A DNA stretch of 64,000 nt from Lachnospiraceae bacterium AD3010 (GCA_000622025.1 JHWU01000016.1:1-64000), one strand, 5' to 3'. Positions 26,279 through 36,857 are shown, counted from the stretch's first letter. Numbers and translations are program-made. The notes: generated by a model from the letters alone, not told the origin.

Positions 26279-27370
26279 CTATCTTCCGTGTTTTTTTCTG
26301 GAAACCACCTCTACGTTTTCAGGATCTTCCGGAGTTATGCATTCATTATGAGCATCGATCAATTCCTTGCCATCGTTTTCCTCTCTCACTTCATCTATTA
26401 TTGCTTTAGTATTATCTGCTGTAGCAAGAAGCTCATCCTCTACACGATTCAACAAAATCTCAATGTTCCTGGATGAACGGACTTTATACTTATCTTCCAT
26501 AAGGCTGATCAGTTCTTCTGCCTGTTCTGATGTTAAATATAAATGACCAATATATGTCATCAGCATAAAATCAGCTGCTTTCTTACTGGGCAGACCTTTC
26601 TGCATTTCCATGTTATCTATCAGCATAGTAAGGTTTGAGAAGATCGTGTTTCCATATGAAGTAAAAGATATCTGCTGCAGTACTGAAAAAACATCCACAT
26701 TCTCTATGGATTCCGGTGGTTGATTGCTCATATATAGGTTGCTTAAATACTGATTGCAAGCATCTATTATCGGATTCTCAAGGCTTCCACGTTCTACCAG
26801 ATATATATTACCCTCGCACGGCTGCGCCATAACACAAACCGGAAAGAGTAGCATTCCTCTTTGAATGAATACCTTTACCTCCTCTTTTGGATCTCCTGCA
26901 AGTCTTGCCCCTGTCGGTTCTCCGAAAACCGGTACTATTTCTCTTTTTGCACCAGCAAAATGAAGCATCGTATTATTATCATGTGCTATGCCGTTTTTAT
27001 TGTTTTCATGAAATGATACGATCACCTCATTGCCCTTTTCCCGACTGACCTTTATATACAGTGATATCCTGTAGGCGTTATCAAGTATACAGGTAATGTT
27101 TTCCTTGCCCTTTTCCTGGGACGGAAAATGACTTATCATATATGGCTGTAAATTGGATAAGTATCCGGTGATGTATTCCTTTGGATCCAGACCACAGTAT
27201 TCTATATACGAAAACAGATGCTTATTGTAAGGATTATCTCTGTATATAGCTTCATCCAGTACCACATGCTCTGCACGCGCCACATTCCTTATCTGTCTAC
27301 AATAATCTACCGCATCCAGATTTACTCCATTCTCTTTCGCCTGTTTTTTAGTGATCATATGATGTTCCAT
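26279..27370 (-). CDS. Unknown 363-aa protein, AT-rich
   Basis: I do not recognise this protein. It has no signal peptide or membrane segment. The N-terminal third contains AVDYCRQIRNVARAEHVVLD; the middle has VKVFIQRGMLLFPVCVMAQP; the C-terminal third is helical (SEQAEELISLMEDKYKVRSS) with a charged tail ending RKKHGR. GGAG lies 5 nt before the ATG at 27370. The coding sequence looks AT-richer than its neighbours. It is flanked by terminator-like hairpins and, upstream, by two 23-bp repeats, which suggests acquired DNA. It is loosely similar in style to DUF5688-like Lachnospiraceae proteins, but I cannot confirm a family. Confidence 0.6.
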   Translation of the reverse strand: MEHHMITKKQAKENGVNLDAVDYCRQIRNVARAEHVVLDEAIYRDNPYNKHLFSYIEYCGLDPKEYITGYLSNLQPYMISHFPSQEKGKENITCILDNAYRISLYIKVSREKGNEVIVSFHENNKNGIAHDNNTMLHFAGAKREIVPVFGEPTGARLAGDPKEEVKVFIQRGMLLFPVCVMAQPCEGNIYLVERGSLENPIIDACNQYLSNLYMSNQPPESIENVDVFSVLQQISFTSYGNTIFSNLTMLIDNMEMQKGLPSKKAADFMLMTYIGHLYLTSEQAEELISLMEDKYKVRSSRNIEILLNRVEDELLATADNTKAIIDEVREENDGKELIDAHNECITPEDPENVEVVSRKKHGR

Positions 27371-27395
27371 AATATCTCCGACACTGCTGCGAATA

Positions 27396-27483
27396 TAAGA
27401 CCCCTATGAATTTACACTACTCTCAAACGCGCTCTTTCCGTGTCCTGTTCGCGGCTAGTTTAAGACCCCTATGAATTTACACT
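27396..27483. repeat. Two 23-bp direct repeats (27396-27418 and 27461-27483)
   Basis: Both read TAAGACCCCTATGAATTTAC then ACT; the intervening 42 bp has no repeat. On the minus strand the repeat begins AGTGTAAATTCATAGGGG, reminiscent of multi-repeat ends of IS21-like elements. A one-spacer CRISPR remnant is less likely. Confidence 0.75.
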
Positions 27484-27547
27484 GCGAGTTCAAATAAAAG
27501 TATACTCAAACCGTCAGTTTATCTGACCACACAGTGAGTGTGACAAC

Positions 27548-27577
27548 AGGCTTCTTTTGAAGCCTTTTTTGTTTTTA
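27548..27577 (+). terminator. Intrinsic terminator reading on the plus strand
   Basis: AGGCTTC, loop TTTT, GAAGCCT, then TTTTTTGTTTTT. No plus-strand gene is evident upstream; the 60 bp before it (27484-27547) may be the end of a lost element or a small RNA. From 27578 to 27690 I see nothing else. Confidence 0.7.
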
Positions 27578-27690
27578 ATTATACCATCTATCTATGGATT
27601 ATACTATTCGGATTATTTATCAGGAAATATGATGAATGCCGCTACTGAATAACCTGGTTCTAATTCTCTACCAGATAAAAAACATAGATT

Positions 27691-27725
27691 AAAACCGCCT
27701 GTATTGTCAGAATACAAGCGGTTTT
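27691..27725. terminator. Terminator after gdhA
   Basis: AAAACCGC...GCGGTTTT arms with an inner TGTATT/AATACA stem, 31 bp after the gdhA stop; T-runs on both sides allow bidirectional use. Confidence 0.7.
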
Positions 27726-27755
27726 CAGCATTTTCAGAAATTCATTTTTATATTA

Positions 27756-29108
<1,353 letters not shown>

Positions 29109-29110
29109 TT

Positions 29111-29163
29111 AAAAATAAAAAGCGCCCAAAGCAATGCAGAGCTTCCCTGCATCCTATAGGCGC
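29111..29163 (-). promoter_or_regulatory. Terminator-like leader hairpin (candidate attenuator) of gdhA
   Basis: In the transcript direction the arms are GCGCC and ATGCAG, a GGAAGCT loop region, then CTGCAT and GGGCGC, followed by TTTTTATTTTT and directly by the AAGGAGG ribosome site. The only visible promoter lies upstream, so gdhA messages must pass this hairpin. It can also end transcription of the upstream SH3 gene. Confidence 0.65.
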
Positions 29164-29176
29164 CTTTGCCTCAAAA

Positions 29177-29205
29177 ATAATAAAACACAAGTCCGGAATT
29201 GTCAA
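29177..29205 (-). promoter_or_regulatory. Promoter of gdhA
   Basis: A perfect TTGACA -35 (29205-29200), a 17-bp spacer and a TATTAT -10 (29182-29177). The start would be at about 29170, so the leader begins almost at the hairpin. Confidence 0.75.
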
Positions 29206-29211
29206 TTACCA

Positions 29212-30459
29212 TCAATTCTTAGTACAATAATCACTCTTTATGTATGCCGCCTGGCCGTTGTAGTTTATCTTGTACCACCCGTCGGTCTCTCCTGTGAGCT
29301 CATACTTATCACCCTTATAGGCACTGCCAAGCTTGCTGGAGTCCGTACTTGCCCCGCTTCTTATGGTAACGGCTTCATTAACGGTGATCTTTCCGCTGGC
29401 TGCGGTCTCAGCCGCAGGTGCCGGAGCTGCATTCTCAGCCTCAGCCTGATTCTCCTCCGCATTCTGAACCTCTCCGCCAACAACGGTATCGCCTTCTGCA
29501 GTGGTCAGGAACTCGGATTTGATATAAGCCTCGCCGTCCTTATACTTGATCTTACTCCACTCACCGTCCTCGCTTACCCGTACAAAGGTATCTCCCGCAG
29601 CCGCCTGTCCGATGACATTATCCTCTTCCGTTGTAGCTCCGGAACGGATACGAACGGCATCTGTGGTCTTTACGCGTACCTCGGCTCCGTTATCAGTGGC
29701 ATTTTCTTCCGCCACCTCTTCTGCGGTACCGCCGTTGTCACGTACCTTTGCCGCAGCAGATTCCGACTTGGTCTGGAGCGAATCCATAAATGCCGCAAGC
29801 GTGGGATCGGATTCGGTATTTGTGGCATAAAGCTTGTCAACCTCTGCCAGCAGGTTCTGAACATCACTCTGGTTTGCAACCTCCGTGATATAATCCTTCA
29901 TATTCTGGGGAAGGGAACCTATATCCTTCAGGTAATATGAGCCGTCGGCATTGGTGCAGAGATAGAAGGTTGAAAGCCCGGGTGCAAGTGAATCTATGTT
30001 CTTGTATTTGATCTCATAGTAAACAAATACTATGTAGGAATTATCCTCGGGGCCCGGCTTCGTGTAGCAGGACATATTCTCATAGTCCTCGGTATATCCC
30101 GCCTTCACCTGGATCTTTGCCTTATCCTCTTCATCCAGTGTATTGCCCATTTCTGCCATCTTGTCGGTATTACCCTCGGCAACAGCGTCATAGTACTCAT
30201 TAAAGAAGGAATTGATATCCTCATAGGCATTCTGTTCGAGCTTTGCTCCCTCAGGAACGGGAATGGGCTCTGTTCCATTGGAATCCGTATTCTCAACACT
30301 CTCAACTGTGGCAGCATCAGCCTTTTTGTCAGAAGCCTTCCTGTGGATACTGAAAACAACCAGTACTATCACCAGCACAACAAAAAGCACGCCTACAGCG
30401 AAATACTGGTAATGGTCAATGATAAATTCCTTTATATCTTCTGCCCCGTTTTTTTTCAT
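29212..30459 (-). CDS. Membrane-anchored SH3-domain (SH3_3) protein
   Basis: A 415-aa protein with one N-terminal membrane helix (YFAVGVLFVVLVIVLVVFSIH), then an alpha/beta outer domain (about 65-230, with INSFFNEYYDAVAEGNTDKM, an NTF2-like look). Two bacterial SH3 domains near the C-terminus follow (VRVKTTDAVRIRSGATTEED and KITVNEAVTIRSGASTDSSK), each about 60 residues, separated by an Ala/Glu linker. SH3_3 domains bind cell-wall peptides, so a wall-associated sensor or scaffold is likely. No hydrolase domain is seen. Confidence 0.85.
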   Translation of the reverse strand: MKKNGAEDIKEFIIDHYQYFAVGVLFVVLVIVLVVFSIHRKASDKKADAATVESVENTDSNGTEPIPVPEGAKLEQNAYEDINSFFNEYYDAVAEGNTDKMAEMGNTLDEEDKAKIQVKAGYTEDYENMSCYTKPGPEDNSYIVFVYYEIKYKNIDSLAPGLSTFYLCTNADGSYYLKDIGSLPQNMKDYITEVANQSDVQNLLAEVDKLYATNTESDPTLAAFMDSLQTKSESAAAKVRDNGGTAEEVAEENATDNGAEVRVKTTDAVRIRSGATTEEDNVIGQAAAGDTFVRVSEDGEWSKIKYKDGEAYIKSEFLTTAEGDTVVGGEVQNAEENQAEAENAAPAPAAETAASGKITVNEAVTIRSGASTDSSKLGSAYKGDKYELTGETDGWYKINYNGQAAYIKSDYCTKN

Positions 30460-30603
30460 TTTTTGTTTATACCGTCCTTTCCGTCAGTCGTTATCCCACT
30501 ACCGGATGCGGGAAATGTCGACCCTCTGGCTTTAAGTGTTATGTTAACCACTGTATCTGTCCGCAGACCGGATGATCTCCGTAAACATATTCTTTAGCGT
30601 AAA

Positions 30604-30677
30604 TGCGTTTGGAGGGATTCGAACCCTTGACACCAGGCGTCGGAGGCCTGTGCTCTATCCAGCTGAGCTACAAACGC
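30604..30677 (-). tRNA. tRNA-Arg (anticodon CCG)
   Basis: A 74-nt cloverleaf: acceptor GCGTTTG/CAAACGC, D-arm GCTCAGCTGGATAGAGC, anticodon stem CAGGC/GCCTG with loop CTCCGAC (anticodon CCG, reads CGG), T-arm AGGGTTCGAATCCCT, discriminator A. CCA is not encoded. Confidence 0.95.
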
Positions 30678-30745
30678 AAAAGTTCTCTGAAAAAATTCTG
30701 ACGTATCAAAAATAATACCACAGCTTTAAATCATAATCAAACATA

Positions 30746-30829
30746 ATCTTCAGACAGTATTTTTACCGTCTGATCTTATAGAAATGACGGTGACAGCGTA
30801 TATCGCAGCGCTGCTTACTGTCTGAAGAT
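30746..30829. repeat. MITE-like foldback, 84 bp with 14-bp terminal inverted repeats
   Basis: The ends ATCTTCAGACAGTA (30746-30759) and its exact complement (30816-30829) enclose an inner ACCGTC/GACGGT hairpin. The tetranucleotide CATA flanks both sides (30742-30745, 30830-30833), as a target duplication would. It may also act as a terminator for the gene ending at 30858, whose transcript runs into it. Confidence 0.65.
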
Positions 30830-30857
30830 CATAATTGTTATGGGAAAAATCTAAAAT

Positions 30858-31811
30858 TCAGGAACAGATATCCAATGTGCCGTTTTTATAGAGATAGATA
30901 TTATCAGAAAGGAAATCCTCGGCATCCACTGAGGATTCATTTACGCTCTTCACAAGCTCGGACAGCTCTCTTTTTCCTATTTCCCCGTTATCCGGGACTA
31001 TGATGAATTCATGGACCGAGGATGGAAGAAGATAGAGATCCCTATTCATCATTTCATGGACATCCTTCAGAAGATCGGGATAGAGTATGATGGAATCACC
31101 GAAATACCTGTCGCTGTTTGTGAGAACATACATCTTCATTCTGTTATCTCCGAATATGTCTTCTCCGGGATCCGCGTATTCTCCTATGTCCACAAGCTCA
31201 GCTATCATCTCTCCCAGCTCCCTTATTACCGGCTTTTTTATCCTGGGCGTATTCTTTTGCGCCAGGAGATAAAGCTCCTCCTCCCGGACTCCCCATTTAT
31301 TCATAAGGTCGTTTCTAACGGTCACATTACCTGCAGTTGCAAAAACATCATCAATGTACACGGTGTATGTGACGGCCAGATCAAGAAAGCGTCTGTGGGG
31401 GATTTCTTTAAGAAGACTTTCATTCTTTTCCGCATTGATAAGCCTGAAGATGAGCTTATCCCTCACCCTGTCAAAGTCCGTCAGATAGCACATATTTACG
31501 CCGCTCACAGCCTTTTCGCTGGCATAGATCCTTAGTATCTCGTTAACGCTTTCCTTGATATTCATTTTCCCCTTTCTGTACTCCTCGAAGAGCTTTTCAA
31601 GGTAGATCGTGGGAAAGACCGTTTCTCCCGGTCCTGTGATGGAAATCCCTGACAGGGTCACCCCGTTATTTTTCCCCACATCCCTTTTTTCGATAATGAA
31701 TTCATTGCCGCAAACCTCCAGAAGATCCTGAATGATCTCCTCCCTGAAACCCTCAAAATCCAAAACAAAATATTCCGGGTTCCTTTCCCTGATCATTAGC
31801 TGCATATCCAT
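30858..31811 (-). CDS. DUF5688-like protein
   Basis: About 317 aa from the ATG at 31811, which has AAAGGAGC 6 nt upstream; an in-frame ATG at 31832 is less well placed. No signal or membrane helix. Recognisable blocks are IYLEKLFEEYRKGKMNIKES near residue 85, LTDFDRVRDKLIFRLINAEK, and a C-terminal VLTNSDRYFGDSIILYPDLL. These fit the DUF5688 pattern of Lachnospiraceae proteins as I recall it, with no known function. The gene stands alone after a 250-bp gap from efp. Confidence 0.7.
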   Translation of the reverse strand: MDMQLMIRERNPEYFVLDFEGFREEIIQDLLEVCGNEFIIEKRDVGKNNGVTLSGISITGPGETVFPTIYLEKLFEEYRKGKMNIKESVNEILRIYASEKAVSGVNMCYLTDFDRVRDKLIFRLINAEKNESLLKEIPHRRFLDLAVTYTVYIDDVFATAGNVTVRNDLMNKWGVREEELYLLAQKNTPRIKKPVIRELGEMIAELVDIGEYADPGEDIFGDNRMKMYVLTNSDRYFGDSIILYPDLLKDVHEMMNRDLYLLPSSVHEFIIVPDNGEIGKRELSELVKSVNESSVDAEDFLSDNIYLYKNGTLDICS

Positions 31812-31993
31812 AGTCTGCTCCTTTCCCGGCATCTGCCGAATATATATTTATTTAATGGATACCTGATTGAAAAATGGCGGAAAACGCCAAAGGATCTGCC
31901 TCACGGCAGAAAAGAACTATTGCAAAGCAAATACTCTGCTGTTGATCTAAATGATAGTTTATATGGTGAAAAAGTCTGAAGGATCAGAAATCT

Positions 31994-32027
31994 CCGCCAT
32001 GCGGGTAAGGAAATACCCGCATAACGG
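31994..32027. repeat. Hairpin downstream of efp
   Basis: Arms CCGCCATGCGGGTA and TACCCGCATAACGG, loop AGGAAA. About 60 nt after the efp stop. No T-tract follows on the minus strand; it may protect the mRNA 3' end. The rest of the gap 31812-32084 shows nothing clear. Confidence 0.55.
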
Positions 32028-32084
32028 AAAAAAGCAAATTCAGATCAGCTGAAAAAAGACGGGAAAAAACCGGGCATCAAAGGC

Positions 32085-32642
32085 TCAGGCTCTTGATGAA
32101 TACTCTCCGGTCCTTGTATCTATCTTTATCCTGTCCCCCTGATTCACAAAGAGGGGAACCATAACCTGTGCTCCGGTCTCCACTATGGCGGGCTTTGTTG
32201 CACCTGTTGCGGTGTCACCCTTGAAGCCGGGCTCTGTCTCGGTGATCTCAAGCTCTACGGAAATAGGAGGCTCGATGGCAAATACCGATCCGTTATAGGA
32301 ATTAACCTTGCAAACCTCGTTTTCCTTAACAAACTTCATAGCATCCCCTGCGATATCCTTGCCTATGGAGATCTGCTCATAAGACTCGGGATCCATAAAG
32401 TTATAGAGATCTCCGTCTGCATACAGATACTGCATATCCTTTCTGTCAATACGTGCAGTGGGGAATTTTTCCGTAGGACGGAAGGTCTTCTCAACCACTC
32501 CGCCGTTTATTATGTCCTTTATCTTGGTACGGACAAATGCCGCGCCCTTACCGGGCTTAACATGCTGAAACTCGATTATCTGATATACGGTTCCCTCGAT
32601 CTCCAATGTAAGACCGTTCCTGAAATCACCTGCTGATACCAT
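32085..32642 (-). CDS. efp: Translation elongation factor P
   Basis: A 185-aa protein of the normal EF-P length, which relieves ribosome stalling at polyproline stretches. The start is set at [17 protein letters not shown] (32642), with AGGAGG 7 nt upstream, not at the 32696 ATG. The loop [11 protein letters not shown] has Lys32 at its tip, the residue modified in Bacillus EF-P. Three OB-like parts follow, ending [17 protein letters not shown], the typical C-terminal signature. Near its start on the 5' side lie the aro genes in the same direction. Confidence 0.96.
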   Translation of the reverse strand: MVSAGDFRNGLTLEIEGTVYQIIEFQHVKPGKGAAFVRTKIKDIINGGVVEKTFRPTEKFPTARIDRKDMQYLYADGDLYNFMDPESYEQISIGKDIAGDAMKFVKENEVCKVNSYNGSVFAIEPPISVELEITETEPGFKGDTATGATKPAIVETGAQVMVPLFVNQGDRIKIDTRTGEYSSRA

Positions 32643-32756
32643 TAAAAACCTCCTGAAAAAAGAAATGTGCATTATCCGTCCGAAAACGCCGGACATATAC
32701 AGCAGAAAATATAATAACCTAAAAGCGGAAATTATTCAACAATTTTTTCAAAGCCA

Positions 32757-33191
32757 TTATTTATACCCGATCAGGAAGTCCAGAGCGTGGATATAGCCCT
32801 TTAATCCCTCACCTATAATGGTCTTGTCACATACCGGTGAGATGACCGATATCCTTCGGAAGTCTTCCCTGGCTCCGATGTCTGAAATATGCACCTCCAC
32901 CTTCGGGAAGGTGTGATAGGAATCCAGCGCATCCCGTATGGCATAGCTGTAGTGAGTGTATGCCCCGGGATTTATCACTATCCCGTCTGTTCCGTCGGAA
33001 TAGGCTTCCTGAATTCTGTCTATTATTGCTCCCTCGTGGTTGGACTGGAAGCACTCCACGGATATTCCCATTTTCCCGGCATACTCATGGATCATCATCA
33101 CAAGGCCTTCATAGCTCTCACTTCCGTAGATCTTCTTATCCCTTATCCCGAGAAAATTCAGATTCGGTCCGTTTATAACAAGTATCTTCAA
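32757..33191 (-). CDS. aroQ: 3-dehydroquinate dehydratase, type II
   Basis: A 144-aa enzyme of the shikimate pathway, dehydrating 3-dehydroquinate. The motif INGPNLNFLGIRDKKIYG (with the catalytic Tyr and Arg), NPGAYTHYSYAIRDAL (with the catalytic His region) and VHISDIGAREDFRR are typical. The length matches the dodecameric type II class. It overlaps the shikimate kinase stop by 4 bp, so aroE-aroK-aroQ are coupled. Confidence 0.95.
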   Translation of the reverse strand: MKILVINGPNLNFLGIRDKKIYGSESYEGLVMMIHEYAGKMGISVECFQSNHEGAIIDRIQEAYSDGTDGIVINPGAYTHYSYAIRDALDSYHTFPKVEVHISDIGAREDFRRISVISPVCDKTIIGEGLKGYIHALDFLIGYK

Positions 33192-33721
33192 TGCCTTTTT
33201 CTCCCTTTGTTATATATGCGCTTCAGTTCATTTATGACCTCGTAGATCTCCTTACCGTCAATATCCACAACACTGTCTGCTGCGTCAAGGTAAAGCTCCT
33301 CCCTTGCATCCATCAGGGAATCCACTTTTTCGTCAACATTTTCCCCTTTTAAAAGAGGGCGCTTCATAGACCTTTCCCTTAGTCTTTCCTTCAGAAGCCC
33401 GCGGGATGCCCTGATATATACAACTGTCCCGCACTCTTTTAAAAGCCTCCTGTTCTCCTCCCTTACCGGCATCCCGCCTCCAAGAGATACAACTCCGTCC
33501 TTACATATGTCCGAGCCGCTTAGCTCTCTCAAAAATGAGGTCTCAAGCTCCCGGAAATACTCTTCGCCCTTTTCTTCAAAAATATCACTTATACTTCTTC
33601 CCTCTGCCTTTTCTATCTCCTTATCCGTGTCAGCAAAGGAAAGCAGAAACTCCTTTGAAAGGATACGGCCGTATGTGCTTTTCCCGCATCCCATAAAGCC
33701 CTCAAGTATTATCCTTCCCAT
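33188..33721 (-). CDS. aroK: Shikimate kinase
   Basis: A 177-aa P-loop kinase phosphorylating shikimate at the 3-OH. Walker A GFMGCGKSTYG (about residues 9-19), a DTDKEIE shikimate-binding block, SLGGGMPV and the lid RERSMKRPLL are present. It starts 1 bp overlapped with the aroE stop (TGATG) and overlaps aroQ by 4 bp, giving tight coupling. Confidence 0.95.
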   Translation of the reverse strand: MGRIILEGFMGCGKSTYGRILSKEFLLSFADTDKEIEKAEGRSISDIFEEKGEEYFRELETSFLRELSGSDICKDGVVSLGGGMPVREENRRLLKECGTVVYIRASRGLLKERLRERSMKRPLLKGENVDEKVDSLMDAREELYLDAADSVVDIDGKEIYEVINELKRIYNKGRKRH

Positions 33722-34572
33722 CAGCTTCTCCCGTAGACCCTTTCCTTCAGCTTTTCCCTGACAAGATCTATGGTGCTTTCACTTACATCCCTGTCATGGA
33801 AGAGCCGGAAGCTTTCCACTGCCTGAAAGAGCAGCATGTCAAGACCGTTTACCGCCGTTCCTCCCACCTGCTTAATGCGCTTCATAAAAGCCGTTTCCGA
33901 AGGATTGTAGATAATATCGACGGCACGGTTTATCTTCTTATAGAAGCCTTCCTCCTCAATGGGCGCCGCCCCGGTATCCGGAAAAAGCCCGACACTGGTA
34001 CACTGAACGCAGAAATACCCGTCCCCTTCTATCTCCTCATAGTCACTGAGGGACAGGATCCTGTTCCTTTTATCCCCTCCGAACTTTTCAAAAGCCCTTT
34101 CTACCGACCGGTTCAAAATGTAGACACCACTGACTCCGAGTGAGTACAGAGCGTGAAGAACCGCATTTGCAGCACCACCGGCTCCAAGCATTATTACCTT
34201 CTCTCCCCGGATATCGAAACCGCATTCCCTGATCTCACGCATAAACCCGGCTGCATCGGTATTATAGCCCTTGTAACCACCTTCCTTAAGGCAAAGTGTA
34301 TTCACCGCACCTATCTTTGCCGCCTCTTCATCAATATCGCATAGATAGGGGATCACATCCTCCTTATGCGGAACCGTCACATTAAAGCCGCGTATTCCCA
34401 TCGCGCCTGCCCCCTTAAGGACAGTTCCCGTATCTCCGCGCCTTACGCGGAATGCAGTATATACTGAATTTATTTTTTCACATTCAGCAAGGCTGTTATG
34501 GATAAAGGGAGAAAGCGTATGCTCCACCGGATCTCCCAGAAGAGCGCAGACTCCTGTGCTTCCGTCTATCAT
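33721..34572 (-). CDS. aroE: Shikimate dehydrogenase
   Basis: A 283-aa NADP-linked enzyme reducing 3-dehydroshikimate. The substrate site is LSPFIHNSLAEC and NVTVPHKEDVIPYLCDID (with the catalytic Lys), followed by the nucleotide site VIMLGAGGAANAVLHALY and an NRSVERAFEKFG block. GLDMLLFQAVESFRLF is the usual C-terminal helix. Overlaps the YqeG-type gene by 4 bp. Confidence 0.95.
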   Translation of the reverse strand: MIDGSTGVCALLGDPVEHTLSPFIHNSLAECEKINSVYTAFRVRRGDTGTVLKGAGAMGIRGFNVTVPHKEDVIPYLCDIDEEAAKIGAVNTLCLKEGGYKGYNTDAAGFMREIRECGFDIRGEKVIMLGAGGAANAVLHALYSLGVSGVYILNRSVERAFEKFGGDKRNRILSLSDYEEIEGDGYFCVQCTSVGLFPDTGAAPIEEEGFYKKINRAVDIIYNPSETAFMKRIKQVGGTAVNGLDMLLFQAVESFRLFHDRDVSESTIDLVREKLKERVYGRS

Positions 34573-35111
34573 ATTTTGCCTTTCATTTCCTTATCACCGG
34601 GATCCCTTTTCTGCTGATCCCTGAAGTAGAAGTAAAGAATGAGATTTTCAAACAGCCTTTTTATCACTATCTGGATCTCTTCCCTGTTATCTATCCTTTG
34701 GACAAGAATGCTCCTTATCCCGCATCTCTTCGCTCCCCATACATCGGTAAACAGCTGGTCCCCGATAAGCACGGTCGAAGAGGGATTCGTGCGCATTCTT
34801 TTCATTGCTTCTATGTATCCGCTTCTTAAGGGTTTATTTCCCTTAAAGATATAGTCGGTATATTTTACGCTCCCGGCGAAGCTCTTAACCCGCTTTTCCC
34901 TGTTATTGGAAAGAAGAAGGCATCTGAAGCCAAGAAAATGCAGTCTCTTAAAAAGCTCCCTCGCTCTCCTGTCGGCAGGTGCTCCGTGGGGCACAAGGGT
35001 ATTGTCTATATCAAATATTATCCCCTTTATACCGGCTTTTCTAAGGGCCGCATAATCCACATCATAAGCGGAACAAACAAATGTATCCGGATAAAATCTC
35101 TCAATAAACAC
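34569..35111 (-). CDS. YqeG-family HAD IIIA phosphatase
   Basis: A 180-aa HAD-fold protein with DIDNTLVPHGAP (nucleophile Asp), LLSNNREKRVKSF (motif II) and LIGDQLFTDVWGAKRCG (motif IV). Close relatives act on phospholipid or sugar phosphates, but the Bacillus YqeG role is not settled. It lies before the aro genes with a 4-bp overlap, and 24 bp after nrdR, as in several clostridia. Confidence 0.88.
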   Translation of the reverse strand: MFIERFYPDTFVCSAYDVDYAALRKAGIKGIIFDIDNTLVPHGAPADRRARELFKRLHFLGFRCLLLSNNREKRVKSFAGSVKYTDYIFKGNKPLRSGYIEAMKRMRTNPSSTVLIGDQLFTDVWGAKRCGIRSILVQRIDNREEIQIVIKRLFENLILYFYFRDQQKRDPGDKEMKGKI

Positions 35112-35134
35112 TTAGCATCTGAAAAAAGGTGCCG

Positions 35135-35584
35135 CTACTGCAGCACCTTCTTTAATTCCTCCATAAATGAATTTATATCCTTAAATTCCCGATATACGGA
35201 TGCGAAACGCACATAGGCTACCGCCTCCAGATCCTTAAGCTTCTTCATCACAAGCTCCCCGATCACCGAGGACTGTATCTCCCTGTCTCCTATGTTGAAG
35301 ATCTCGGTCTCCACCTCGTCAACAAGACTGGTTATCCGCTCGGCGGGGATCGGTCTCTTGTGACAGGCCAGCAGCACTCCGTGCTCTATCTTTTCCCTGT
35401 CGTAGGTCTCCCTGTTATTATCCTTTTTTATCACCATCAGGGGTATGGTCTCCACCTTTTCGTAGGTGGTAAACCTCTTCCCGCACTCATCGCAGATACG
35501 TCTCCGCCTGATGGAATTATTTTCATCAGCAGGTCTCGAATCAATGACCCTGGTGTTTTCATGAGAACAAAACGGACACTTCAT
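35135..35584 (-). CDS. nrdR: Transcriptional repressor NrdR
   Basis: A 149-aa regulator of ribonucleotide reductase genes. The N-terminal zinc ribbon has CPFC (Cys3, Cys6) and CDECGKRF, and an ATP-cone follows (VIKKDNNRETYDREKIEHGV). The C-terminal region SSVIGELVMKKLKDLEAVAY is standard. It follows ftsZ by 10 bp. No NrdR box was looked for or found inside this window. Confidence 0.96.
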   Translation of the reverse strand: MKCPFCSHENTRVIDSRPADENNSIRRRRICDECGKRFTTYEKVETIPLMVIKKDNNRETYDREKIEHGVLLACHKRPIPAERITSLVDEVETEIFNIGDREIQSSVIGELVMKKLKDLEAVAYVRFASVYREFKDINSFMEELKKVLQ

Positions 35585-35593
35585 ATTCTATCC

Positions 35594-36817
35594 CTACTTT
35601 TTCTTTGACCTGTTAAGAAAATCAGGCACGTCTATTGTCTTCCTTCCTCCCGGTCTCCTCAGTGACTCATAAGTCTGCTGCGGCTGGACCGGAGCAGTGG
35701 GAAGACTTCCGGGTGTAGACAGATTAAGTGTTCCTGCACTGATAGGAGGTCTCGGGGGCACTACCTGGGGTGTAGGGATCAGATTCTTCGTATCCTGCAT
35801 AAATTCCGGATATACCTTATTTCCCTGTCCCACGGGAAGCGGCGCCCTGCCCTGCTGCGGAGCTGTTGCTGACGGATCCTTCATTCCCGTAGCGATAACG
35901 GTAACCTGCATAAGGTCGCCCTTTGACTCGTCTATATAAACACCGTAGATCACGTTTACGTCCTCTCCGGTGATCTCCGTGATATAATCTCCGACTATCT
36001 CGGAATCCTTCAGTGTTACATGACCCGAAACATTTACAACGACATCTGTCGCACCCTTGATGGTGGTCTCGAGGAGCGGGCTCTCGACAGCCTGCTGAAC
36101 GGCCTTCTTCGCCCTCTCTTCACCGTCTGCCGCACCTATACCGATATGGGCAACGCCCTTATCCTTCATTGCGGTCTGAAGATCCGCAAAGTCAAGGTTG
36201 ATATCTCCGGCGTGGACTATAAGATCTGTGATCCCCTGTACTGCCTGCTGCAGAACTTCGTCCGCCTTCTTCATACCCTCCTTGAAGTCCATCTCATCAT
36301 TATTGGGAAGACTTCTCAGCTTTTCATTGGGGATCACTATCATGGTATCAACGCCTTCTGACATGCGCTCAATACCGCTTAAGGCATTTTCCATCCTCTT
36401 CTTTCCCTCAAATTTGAAGGGCTTTGTGACCACTGCTATGGTAAGGATACCCATATCCTTGGCGATCTTTGCAATGACCGGAGCTGCACCGGTACCGGTT
36501 CCGCCTCCCATTCCGCAGGTGACGAAAACCATATCCACTTCCTTCAGTGCATCCGCTATCTCATCCTGGGAATCCTCAGCGGCTTTCTGTCCCTTTGCGG
36601 GATTTGCCCCTGCACCGAGACCGTCCTTTCCTATCTGAAGTATCCTGGGTGACTTGCTGAGCTGAAGAGCCTGGGAATCCGTATTGACTGCGAGAAAATC
36701 AACACCGCCGATCTTCTCGTCGATCATTCTGTTTACGGCGTTGTTTCCTGCCCCTCCTACCCCTATGACAAGCATACGACAGGCGCTTGTCTGATCATTA
36801 TTCTTTATTTCAAGCAC
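35594..36817 (-). CDS. ftsZ: Cell division protein FtsZ
   Basis: A 407-aa tubulin-like GTPase that forms the division ring. [15 protein letters not shown] (residues 17-31), the tubulin signature GGGTGTG (104-110), and the T7 loop region follow normal spacing. A Pro/Gln-rich linker (about 315-385) leads to the C-terminal peptide [12 protein letters not shown], which contacts membrane tethers. It starts with GTG, with AAGGAGG about 11 nt upstream. It has its own promoter although it lies just after ftsQ. No ftsA is adjacent. Confidence 0.97.
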   Translation of the reverse strand: MLEIKNNDQTSACRMLVIGVGGAGNNAVNRMIDEKIGGVDFLAVNTDSQALQLSKSPRILQIGKDGLGAGANPAKGQKAAEDSQDEIADALKEVDMVFVTCGMGGGTGTGAAPVIAKIAKDMGILTIAVVTKPFKFEGKKRMENALSGIERMSEGVDTMIVIPNEKLRSLPNNDEMDFKEGMKKADEVLQQAVQGITDLIVHAGDINLDFADLQTAMKDKGVAHIGIGAADGEERAKKAVQQAVESPLLETTIKGATDVVVNVSGHVTLKDSEIVGDYITEITGEDVNVIYGVYIDESKGDLMQVTVIATGMKDPSATAPQQGRAPLPVGQGNKVYPEFMQDTKNLIPTPQVVPPRPPISAGTLNLSTPGSLPTAPVQPQQTYESLRRPGGRKTIDVPDFLNRSKKK

Positions 36818-36857
36818 GAACTGCTTCCTCCTTAATCTCCCAAAAAAGTCTGTTACT

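Noticed and set aside
27396-27483. CRISPR array
   Set aside because: Only two repeats, one 42-bp interval, no cas genes and no clear repeat symmetry; listed as direct repeats instead.
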